64,000 bases of DNA. Source: Branchinecta lynchi (lineage: Eukaryota; Arthropoda; Branchiopoda; Anostraca; Branchinectidae). A program made the position numbers and the translations under genes. Shown here piece after piece: positions 33,001 to 45,000 of this stretch. The notes below the pieces were generated by a model, which saw only the letters and a list, made by a program, of their open reading frames with translations, made no database searches and had not been told where the DNA came from. Positions within the stretch are counted from its first letter, which is position 1. Each line of letters opens with the position of its first letter. The stretch lies in NCBI GenBank assembly GCA_023053575.1, contig JAKZAP010000022.1, positions 14,550,518 through 14,614,517 on the forward strand, given 5' to 3'.

Positions 33001-36000
33001 CACGAAAATTTGGCAGAAGTGAGGCTCGGGACGCCCCTGGGCATTTTGCTTAATATGTTTCTAAATTTCAATAGTAAAATTTTCAAGGAGTCTGCCGCAG
33101 ACCGGATATCTACAAGACTCACTTGTCTGGATTAAGCCTTAAAATTGTGGGATCCCATCGAAAACTTCATCTTGTTCATCTGGAAGACATGATGGGAAAT
33201 CAGGTGTATCTTCTGTTTTGGACTTCCTTTCTTTTCCTTCCAAAACGTAAATAGAGGGATACCTATGACTTCGTAAAAGTTGTCCGACTGTATAACTCTC
33301 GAAGGGAATTAGATACTGGGCTTGGTAGTCCTACATTTACAGGGGGGGGGGGGGGGTCAAATTAAAGGGGGAACAAAACAATTTTTAACCTCTAATGAGA
33401 CGGTCCATTTAGGGGTAAGAAGGCATGCTGAACACGTATGTGAAAATTATTTTCTCGAAGGGCAAGTAGTTCGAGCTGAATCCTGCCAAAACGGAACATT
33501 CGTGAAAAGTGAAATTGGTTAGATGTTCGATTTTAGGGTAGGAAGACATGCTGAACCCGTTTATGACAATCGTTTTCTACCCGGACATACAGTTCGCCCG
33601 GAATCCAGCTGAAACCGGAACGTAGTGGTAAGGAGGCATGCTGAATCCGTGTATGAAAATTCTTTTCTTGCCGGACAAATAGTTCGCCCGGAATCAGGCC
33701 AAAACCTGGAAATGTATTAAAAGTTAAAGTTTTATGTGAAGTTGATTAGAGGTTACATAAGGAGATACGCTGAATTCATTTTTGAGCTTTAGGTTTTTGC
33801 CGGACAAGTAGTTAGACCGGAATCCGGCCGAAACTGGAAATGTGGCAGAAGTGAGGCAGGAAGTTTCGATCAATTTCGTCAAAGTAGATATGACGTAGGC
33901 TTTAGGGGCAAACACACATGTTGTATCCATACTGAACTTGGTTTCTTCAAATGATCGGCCACTGGAATTAATCTGTTTCTAAATTTTAATACTAAAAATG
34001 TTTAAGGAGTCTGGTGAACACCGGATATCTGCAAGACCCAATTGTCTCGATCAAATATTAAATTTGTAGGATCCCATCGAAACCTTTGGTCTTGTTGTCC
34101 TGATTACATATCACACAGCAAGAAGGAGGTATATCGCTGAAAAAGACTGTTACGCCTCTTAATTCACAGAACCAAGTTTATTACCCATTAGAGACAAAGT
34201 AATTGCAAATTCAGAATTGTTTTCAAATTCCTCCCTTCTTTTGTGCAGTGGGTAAATGATTAATTTGATAATTTGAATCTAACTATAATACTTCCCAGGT
34301 TTTTCCATCTGACAAGAAACAAAACTTTGTTTGACATAGATATAGGTGAAATAAACTTTCAGTGTCTGTTTGATCAACTGTATGTTTAATTTTAACTGTA
34401 TTATATTATGCAGGCCTATTCACTATTATCATATATTGTATATATTGTACGTCATTGCCTTGGCGTGTGTTCCTTCATGACGATCTTCTAAAACATATTC
34501 AAATAATTCATATAACGGAAACGTCAGCTACGATGCTTTAGCAGCGATATTTCGGCCCTCCTTGACAAGGGTCCTCGTCAGGATTGTAGGTTTGTTTCCT
34601 TCCCCGACGTCGACCCTAAAGATTGACAGCCTCACGAGGGCCCTTGCCAAGAAGGGCCGAAATATCGCTGCTAAAGCATCGTAGCTGACGTATCCGTTAG
34701 TAGGTGGACATATGAAGACACTGAGCCATACCATATCTAAATGGCTCCTGGTTTCTGGGATCCCAAAACGTAAGTGGCGGGATACCTATGACATCGCAAA
34801 AGTTGTCCGTCTGTCCGTCCGTCCGTCTGTCCGTCTGTGCGCACCATAACTCTCGACGGGAATGAGGTATTTTGATGAAACTTGGTGTGAGGATTGTGTG
34901 GGTCAAGAGTAAGGTCGAGTTCGTAGATGGGCTCTGTAGCCCTTCATTTAGGGGTGGGGGAGGGGGTTTAAATTAGGGAGCAAACGAATAATTTTTAAAC
35001 AGATAATGTGATAGTCGATTATGGGGTAAGAAGATATGCTTAACACGATGATGAAAACCATTTTCTAATCGGACAAGTAGTTCGTCCGGAATCGGGCCAA
35101 AACTGGAAAGTTTGTTAAAAGTAAAAGTTTTATTTGAAGTTGATTTAATGTCCGAATTATGGGTAAGAAGACATGCTGAACACGATTGTGAAAACCATTC
35201 TTTCACCGGACAAGTAGTTAGCCCGGAATTCGGCCAAAAGCGGAAAGTCTGTTAAAAGTAAAAGTTTTATTTGAAGTTGATTAAATGGTCGAATTATTGG
35301 TAAGAACACATGCTGAACACGACTGTGAAAACCATTTTTTCACCGGACAAGTAGTTAGCCTGGAATCCGGCCAAAACCGGAAAGTCTGTTAAAAGTAAAA
35401 GTTGTATTTCAAGTTGAATTAGATAAATTAATCTGTTTCCAAATTTCTAACAGTAAAAATGTTGAAGGATTCTGGCGAAGACAAGACCCAATTGTCTGGA
35501 TCAGTTATTAAATTTTTGGGATCCCATCGAAACTTTTGGTCTTGTTTTAACATGGGATTCCCTATGTAAATGGCTCACGATTTTCTTAACATGGGATTTC
35601 CTATCTAAATGGCTCATCTTTTGATTGGTTGAGGCAGCCTCCTCCTACCTTGGCCCCGCCTATCACACGTCCGTTCATCTTCCGTTCAACGTGTACCACA
35701 CGTTCGGCTGGAAATGATTTTACAACGCTTGATAGAAAAGGATATATTTACCTGATTGTTCGAGTGTGTCATCAGGACTTCCATGTTTTAGGTGCCTATT
35801 AGAAGTTTTTCTTTGTGGAATAGTGTTGTGAAGCTTGATTAACTTGCTTTTTAAAATTTACCCGAATATGCAATAAGTTTAAACAAAATAACATGGTTAA
35901 AAAAACATTAAAAAACAAATAGCCTATTCAAATCTGAATTAGACAAGCTGATTTATGCATAAAATAAAGATCTACTAAGTGTTATAAGAAACATCACTGT

Positions 36001-39000
36001 TATCTTTGTCCAAGCTAGTAAATGGAGCATGTACTGGCCCAAAATATTACGCTGAAGGTAGGGCTACAGAGTCCATCTACGAACTTGATCTGTACATTTA
36101 CCCAAAGAATACCTCCCACCAGAGATGGGCGAATCTGAATCCGGATTCGGATTCGAATCCCGGATTCGTCCTTTTGGCCGGATTCAAATCCGGATTCGAA
36201 TCTCTTGCTTGTCAGGCTGGATTCGGATTCGGACTCGGGTTTTCCAAACCTTTAATCTTACGAATACGCTCAAATCTAGTCTACATCCTTCTAGTTTCCG
36301 CTTCACAACTTTTACACAGTGGGCTTAGGCAATCAAACTTTTTGATCTCCACCACCGGTTGTCCTCAGTAATATATCATGTAATATATCAGTAATATATC
36401 ATATATCATCTGATCATCTAAGACATCAGTCGCCTCTGATTTTTTAACGGCAACCTGTGTAAAGGTCGGATTCGATTCCGGATTCGAATCCTCAGCATGA
36501 AATGGTGGATTTGGATTCGTACCTAGCCCTGGATTCCGATTCGAATCCTTTCATGATCGGATTCGCCCACCTCTGCCTCCCAACCAAGTTATTTAAGGAA
36601 TAATCGATATTTATTCAAACAATGTTTATAACGGATACGTCAGCTATGATTCTTCATCAGCGATATTTCGTCCCTTCTTGGCAAGGGTCCTCTTCAGGCT
36701 ATCAATCCTCTAGTTCAACTTCAATAATAGTATTACTGAACTATCAATAATAGTATTATTACAGGTTTGTTTCCTTCCCCGAAGTTGAACTAGAGGATTG
36801 ATAGCCTAACGAGGACCCTTGCCAAGAAAGGCCGAAATATCGCTGATGAAGAATCATAGCTGAAGTATCCGTTATAAACATTGTTTGAATAAATGTTTCA
36901 AAGTCAGCTTGGGCTCAAAGAATATTTAATCGATATTTAAGGAAAAATCTTTAATGTTCAATGGGCACATCAAACTACCCCAATCCCACTCTGTAACAAC
37001 CTAGGAACAATGCTTACCCCCTAAATCAGTAGCTTTTTCAACAGTTTCCACTCTGTGATATTTCAAAGCGTAATTTTTGGGGCCAGTACATGCTCATTTA
37101 CTAGCTTGGACTAAGATACCCAACAAGATTCACAACACTTTTCCACAAAGACAGGTATTTTGTAACAAAATACCTGAACCCCTTCGAGAATTACCGTGAT
37201 AACAGACGGACGGACAACTTTTACGAAGTCATAGGTATCCCGGCACTTATGTTTTGGGATCCCAAAAATCAGAAGAAAATACGACAACTGAGAGAAGTCA
37301 ATAATGCATATACGATGCCCAAAACTTTCTGATTTAAGGAAAATTTATCTAGAGGGTGTGATTTTATCACTTCCTGAAATTTTGAGCAATAGTAACCCTA
37401 CCGTTATTACTCGAGTGGGCGTGTACATAGATAAATCTTTAGAGCTAAGAAGGAGTCTGATTGTTTAAGTTATATTTTTGTTTTTGTTTGTTTGTGTATA
37501 TGGCCCGTGGGCTTTTGAAATACACTAATCTATCTATCTATCTATCTATACCTTCAAGTGAAAGCTGGCAACTATGGGAAGCTTCTTCATCGTTAGCTGC
37601 TTCGTTGACTCTTGGTAGCTCGAGCACCTCGAGCACTTGATCTTCGCTGAAGATCCTAGATGCTCAGGACGGGTAAAACGCTCCAGGCAATCAACTAATG
37701 AGGTAGGACAGTTTGAGCCGTTGGACATAGATGTCTCGCAACTGTTATTTGAGCCTTAAATGAAAAGAATTGGTTTAAAGTTTAACTGAAAAGCCAACTT
37801 ATTTGTGTATCGTATAAATACTACAAAAAATACACAGGATTCTGACAACAAAATCACAATTGTTTACGTATGCAAGGTACAGTTGGGTTTAAAGGGCTAC
37901 CGAAGTTTTTTTTTTACAAAAGTTGGCCATTTTTTCTTCAAAATTAAAACTGGGTCTTAAAATTTAAAATTAGAAACCAACTGCGAATTAGTGAAAGAAA
38001 TGGGGAACCCAAGGAGAAATTTGGAAAATTTGAAATATGATATTTTAACACCAGTCGCAAATTCGAAAATTTTCTACGATTGCCAATACGAATAAATATT
38101 ATGGGACAAAGCCATCTAGTTTTTACTTGCATAGAATAGGTGAGTATCGTTTAACTGAATACACTGCGTTTTTGGGACTGTGTTAAAGGATTCTTTTATT
38201 TTTCACTATTCGCTCTAGATTGACGTTCAGAAACCCTACGGTCGTCCTCACAACACAAATTTCTACTATAACGCTGACAAATTTAATCTCAATACATACG
38301 CGGCGTTTCAGTGGCCAGTGATCAGCTTACGGAAGGTCGCTCGCTGCGTGAACACTTATTTTCGTACATCGTTTTCGTCAAGCATACAACACAGATGCAA
38401 GCGCATAGAGCATACAAATCAGACAAGGAAATTCCACTATTTGAAAATCGATTATTCGTGAATAGTGGAGCAACGAAGTAACGCATTTTCGCCGGGTTTT
38501 CAACTTTCTTTAAGTGAATAATTGATCGGTAACTAGACTGTACTATCTAAGCCCTTTTCAGTTAAACTTTAAATAAAAAAGACTGCTTTACATATTTATC
38601 CTAAAAGATTACTTAACCCGTAAACAAATTTTCTGCTTGAAAACGATCCAAACAAACAGAAAGAGATTTCGACCAATTTCGGGTTAGTTTATTCCTCGGC
38701 TAGACCAGAATAGAAAACCAATCATAATAATAAAAGTACAAAACAGAAGGTAGGTGTGTCTTCCAAAATGAAAAACATTCCTTTGAAGCTTCCCATGTCT
38801 TTATGTGTAAAAGAGTAGCCGGCAGACCTTGAAGCTTTCAGCGATGATATGTCTTGCTTGACTGGCAAAACTCGGCTCGGCCGAAAAAGCGATAAAAAGT
38901 TGTGAGTAGCGTACACAAGGAACACTGGCAAAAGGCGGAGATTTCAGAAGCTTACAATTCCATTACGGAGCTATGGATAATACAAATTATTAGTAAGTAC

Positions 39001-42000
39001 TCGCTACCAGAGGAATTGTCTGTTCTCCACAGAAAACTGTCCAAAACGGCGTACGCGCGTCTGCCGCCCTCTCATGGGCTTATTCGTCTGTTTGACTCTT
39101 GAGCAGATTTTGTTCGTATGTGTTGTATTTTCCCTAACTATATCTTCTTATAATCTTTTGTATTCCATTGTTTCCGTCTTGTACGATTTGTGGGTTAGAA
39201 ATAAATTAATTAATTAAAAGACAGAATAAGCGAAAGGGTTCTTCTGAAGAGCAACGACACTCTGCAAGCCCAGAGTAAGTAAAGTAAGTAAAGTATTTAT
39301 TACCCGTATTTTTCCCTTAGAACAAAACGGAGTTCAGAAGAAAATAGAGAAAAAGAAGAGAAATTTGAGGCACAAAACAGATACAGACACATGACATTTT
39401 ACATAACAGTTACGCAATCACAAACTATAAAAGTGTTTAAGCCAGGGATGGTTCCATTTCGCCTGAAAATTTGAAATTACCCGATTCACTGCGATACTGG
39501 CGTGCGATAATGTAGTCATAGACTAATTATATATCGTTTATTAACAAAAATAGCAGAAATAGCTAGCAAAGGTAAGTCAACCTAATACTTTCAGCGGGAT
39601 ATAAAATGGCCGATGACAAATAATACCAGATAAACCCGACTAAGAACTATTAAACGAACAAACAAAGTAAGCACAAACGAGATTACATATCTTTCAGCTG
39701 CATCCGCTGGATTCGCGCAGAAGTACCTCTATTTACTTTAGGGACTGACGCCACGCAAGGCCAAAGAGAAAAGCTACAAACATCCCTGGCGATCAAGTGG
39801 GGACACTATCATGTGACTATCACTATCAGCTGCTACCCTTAACTACCACGGTCCACAAGATTTAACTGATGTAATTCTGTTACGAAGTCTCGGCCAGAAC
39901 GACTTAAATCTTCAAAGAAGCCCTTGGCTCTCCGTAATTAATCTAGCAACTCCAGTTACCACATTGCATATCTACAGCAAAGCAGGGACTGAAAATGCAA
40001 ACATCAATATACCCAGTAGGGGAACGTATGCTAATAGTGAACGGTCGCCGAAGAAAAAACTAAAACCAGAACCAGGCATTTTTTACTATAAATACTTGTA
40101 ATAACCATTCACACTTTTGTCACTTTTTGAATATCTTGCTCATTCATGACTGATTCGGACCGCCATGTTCTCCTTCGATGGAGAAGATGGCGGTCCATAC
40201 CTGCAGTTGCCTCCAAAAGAGGAAGGAGCTTTTTGATTTAGGTGAACGTCTGCTAAAAGTGAACGATCGCCGAAGAAAAAACTAAAACCCGAACCAGGCA
40301 TTTTTTACTATATATACTTATAATAACCATTCACACTTTTGTCACTTTTTGAATATCTTGCTCATTCGTGCAGTCATTCATCTCAACAAACGAGTTAACA
40401 GATCTTTCAGCTGCATCCGCTGGATTCGCGCAGAAGTGCCTCCAATTACTTTAGGGACTGACGCCACGCAAGGCCAAAGAGAAAAGCTACAAACATCCCT
40501 GGTGATCAAGTGGGGACATTATCAGTATCAGCTGCTACCCTTGACTACCACGGTCCTCAAGATTTCAAAGACTGATGTAATTCTGTTACGAAGTCTCGGC
40601 CAGAACGAATTAAATCTCTAAAGACGCCCTTGGCTCTCCGTAGTTAATCTAGCAAACTCCAGTTACCACATTGCATATCTACAGCAAAGCAGGGACTGAA
40701 AATGCAAACATCAATATACCTAGTAGGTGAACGTCTGCTAACAGTGACCGATCGCCGAAGAAAAAACTAAAGCCCAAACCAGGCATTTTTTACTATAACT
40801 ATTTTGCTGATTCATGGTTGATAGTGATTCTACTGACACCTGGTTTTCTTTCGTAATCTGAAAAGTTTGCCACGAGGAATGCACTTTCATGGAGAAGATG
40901 GCGGACCGAACCTACAGTTGCCTCCAAAAGAGGAAGGAGCTTTTTGATTTAGGTGAACGTCTGCTAACAACTAAAACCCAAACCAGTTTTTTTTTTTTTT
41001 TTTAATATAAATACTTGTAATAACCATTCACGCTTTTGTCACTTTTTGAATATTTTGCTAATTCATGACTGATGTGACTCTGCCGACACCTGCTGTTCTT
41101 TTCATAATCTGAAAAGTTTATCTACGAGGAATGCACCTTCGATGGAGAAGATGGCGGTCCGAACCTACAGATGCCTCCAAAAGAGGAAGGAGCTTTTGAT
41201 AAATTCAAAATCAAAGAAAGTTAATAGAATTTCTACTTCAAGTTTGTGGCAGGATAGCCCTGAAATAGTTGGCTGTTAGCTGACATTAAATTTGTTATTT
41301 TTCTTTTCCACCTTTCTTAAGGAGGGGGAAAAGACCTGAAGCATAAAGGACATAATGATCACAGAAAGTAGAATAAAGTTTGGCCAGCGCACGTCTGTTA
41401 TACGTGCGCTGGCCATTATCACTGATCATTAATGGGGAAGGGAAGCTTCCTTACCATTATCTGCTTGGCAAGTTCAAGCTCACCACCTTGGACGCGAGAA
41501 GAAACCTTCTATGCCTTAATTCGGCACCAGGACCCTGTCTGTTCCCAGATTGCGTCCCATTCTCCCCGAACTCTACACACCCATCCGCAACAGACCACAG
41601 CGCGACAAGCCTCAGAAAGTACCCAAATTAAACCCAGTCCCCACAAAACATGAAAGCATGAAATGCATGAAAGGTACCGAAGGAGTAACACAACTATTGT
41701 AAGAATATCTATTGGAGGTTTTTTTTGTAGTGGGGGGGGGGGGGGCTGGGATTAGAGGTTCTACAGGCATCCAAACATTTCCCTTACCTGACGGCGAGGA
41801 CGGTTCGCTGTTTCCCTGCACAAATCCAACTGGATTTGGTCCCAAATCCAACGAAATATCCCAAAATGGATCCACGGTCGTAGAGACTCCATTACACGCC
41901 TGGCAGACTACGTCCGACTGAAGTCCCCCAGTGAAAATTTGGTCAATGATACAGCGACAAGTATTCGGGCTTTCTTCATTGGGGACTCCAAGGTTATCGC

Positions 42001-45000
42001 CCTTGCAGTGACGATGCAGGACATCTAGCGTCGCTATGAAGAACTCGTGGGCGTCTTGTTGCTCATAACCGGCTAGATGTCGGGCGTGTGTCCAGATCAT
42101 ATGAAGTAGCTTGTGGAGGGAAAGAGGAGCTTTCTTGCCTGTGTAAAACTGGAATAAGAAACGTAAATTAATTTGTCAGGTCATAGACAGACAGTACGCT
42201 ACCTTCACAGCTGGCGTGCAGATTCAAGGAAGCCATGTAATGTTTCTTTACAAACATTCCAAGATCTCTTTATCTTTTCCTAATTAAAAATCAATACACG
42301 ACTTCTGCCCCGCCCCTCGCCTAATGTTGTCGGCCCTAAATACAAAAACTCAGTCGGCAAAATCTCAGCGCGGAGCATCGCGATTTTCTGCGATTCTTTT
42401 ATTCGGTTATGCAAAGAACCTTAATGCTTTACCGGCATTCCAAGAACTCTCCATCTTTTTCTAATTAAAAGGCGATCGATGCACGACTTCTGCCCCGCCC
42501 CTCGACTAATATTTTCGGCCACTCACTACAGAACTGAGTTGGTAAAATCTCTGCGCGAAGTGCCGCGTTTTTCTGCGATTCTTCTATTCGGTTATACAAA
42601 GAAGACGAAAATACTGACATGGTATCTACCGAAATCGACCTCGGTCGGTAACTGCAGCGATTTTACCGACTGAAACAATGGACGATTAAAAAAGTCGGTA
42701 TAAATGACAGCCCGTCGTACAGTACCTACATCCACACCCCCCCCCCCCCCCCCCCCCAACAAAAAAAAAATAACGCCTCTGCCCTAGAAGCTATGCCAGG
42801 TATCGTGCCCATTCATTATTTTTCTCAGCTCTCGTCGTGTCCTCTTCAGTCACCAAATTCACGTCTTTCCTATTACCGTTCACATTTTTTTGTTATTGCA
42901 AAATGTGTTGTTCTGGCCTAACGGTAAAGACTGAGTTATGTGGAACCAAATTATGTCAGACGACCCAGGGTTTTCTTCTGAAAGCCATAGCCTCTATCCA
43001 TAGCCTCTATCGAGCAATTAAGCAATAGTTACAGAAATAGTGTATTTTTTTAACTATGTATTGCCAAGTTGAAATTGTATCTTGTGTGCTGTTCTTTGTT
43101 CCACTTTTCGTTATTTCTTTTTTTTTACTCCTTCAGTGACATTCTATGTGAAGATGGGTAATAAACGTATTCATTCATTACCTTAAATCGCACTTCCAGC
43201 GAGATAAGGTGGTGTTAACCTCCTGTAGAGTCTCTCGCTGGTTGGCGGCTTGATTGTCAGATCGTTGTTGTAACATCGGCTCACTGGCACTCCAGTGTAG
43301 CCGGCATTGATTGGTTGATAAATCTTGTTGTCACATCGGCTCACTGGAATCCCAGTCCAGCCGACATTCAGCATTTCGCCAGTCCTCGTCCACGCCTTTC
43401 TTGAAGCCATCCAGGGTAGCAGCGTTGATAGTTTTTTCGGAAAGGCTGTTCCAAAGTGGAACACTCCGTACAGAGAAAAAACTGTGCCGCTCGCGTCGTT
43501 TACAGCTGGTCAGTTGGAGCTTCTTGGAATGGCCTCTCGTCGACTTTGATTGGGAGCTCTCGAATACCCCAGGAATAATGTCGGAGTCTAACAGCTTTTT
43601 TACCATCAGGACGTCGCCGCGTTTACGTCGATACGAGAGGCTGGGAAGCTTCAGTACCCTCAACCGTTCGTGGTATTCTAGGGCTTTTAATTGTGGTGAC
43701 ATCTTAGTGGCTCTTCTTTGCACTCCCTCTAGGGCTTTGGCATCCATTTTGTGGTGGGGTGATGCAACAATCATGCCGTACTCAAGGTGGGGTCTCACAA
43801 GCGCAGTATAAAGCTTCTTAATGATCACAGGCTTCCTAGAGGTGATGGTCCTTTTGACAAGTCCAAGTGCTCTGTTTCCTTTAGCAACTTGGTGGCGAGT
43901 GTGGGGATGAAATTTAAACTGGTTGTCAATTGTGACACCCAGGTCCCTTTCCTCCTCCACACTTTCTAGGTCAATGTGGTTTTTGGATCCATTCGACATG
44001 GTGTACGTATGTTGAGGGTTCTTAGGTCCAAGGTGAAGTACTTTACACTTCGCAGCATTGAACTCGAAAAGCCACAGAGATGACCAGTTGGAAAGAGCAT
44101 CAAGGTCAGCTTGCAGTTCAGATTTTTGTTTGTTGTTGGCAACAGGACCGAAGAGTTTTGAGTCATCAGCAAAGAGTGTAAGGGTGTTTTGTACAACAAA
44201 ACATAGGCTTGACAAAGCTAGTGCAAAGTAACTCAGACAGTCCAAATCAACAAACTGACTTCCCCAACACAATTTTTAGCCAAGTAAACTGAAACGGGCA
44301 TGCTCTGGTGAGCTGCTTATTTCGCACGATAAATGGATACCTCGACCTTGACTTTTTGAAAAGCCCGCCAAAGAATCACGCTAAAGTCATGAGACCGACC
44401 GTGAGCTCTCTAAGTGTGTTACTGCGAGATGCTGTTTGAGTATTAAAGTGTAACTGAAAAGGGGTGAGATAGGACAATCTAGTTATCCATCTATTCACTT
44501 AAAGACATTCAAAAGATGTCCTGCGTGCTTTAAAGGGAGTAACTAAGAGGGGTTTGATTCAGTCTGAAGTTAAACCTACCTCTTGGAATAGCCTCGAAAC
44601 TTCGCAGACTAAGCAGCTTCCTGGCTGCTCCGCTAGTTGGCAGATGTGTCGATCCGACAAAAAATAGTCCCTAAGTAGCGGCGTGTGTATCAAGGTCTGC
44701 ACTATACAGTTCATGAAGCACGTATTGCCTAGATTGATCAGACCTCGTAGACCTAGAAATAAATTATGCTATTATGAATGTATGAATGTATTCCCAAAAA
44801 AAGCCCCATGGGCCATGGTGGTTCCACAAGAGAAAGCTATTGGAATAACACAAAAACAAAACATTGAAAGAGGATAGGTTAAACTACACGTCGCAGTGGA
44901 TATATATATATATTCTAATCAGAGTCGTCGCAAGGGGGAGGGGGCTGGTGGTGCAGCCCCCCCCCCCCTCCCCCAACTCTTTGAGATTCGGTAAAATTTT

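Larger units (their letters stand above)
31688..33185 (+). repeat. GGGATCC element with GTCCGTCTGTC, copy 1, hosting a reverse transcriptase fragment
   Basis: Begins GGGATCCTAAAACGTAAGTG, then GGGATACCTATGACTTCGC and AAAAGTTGTCCGTCTGTC, then AACTCTCGAAGG and AAGAAACATGGTGTGAGG. The body repeats a block of about 140 bp with GGTAAGGAGACACG, CGGACAAGTAGTTCG-type and CCGGAATCC words. Ends GTGGGATCCCATCGAAAAC at about 33150. A reverse transcriptase fragment is embedded at 32225-32975. Confidence 0.65.

Noticed and set aside
37755..37770. Nearer acceptor for the USP22 exon at 37754 (AACAG within the exon)
   Set aside because: It would break phase with the previous exon; CATTTAAG at 37755 keeps the frame.
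43311..43811. 166-codon plus-strand frame
   Set aside because: Antisense shadow of the reverse transcriptase frame on the minus strand.
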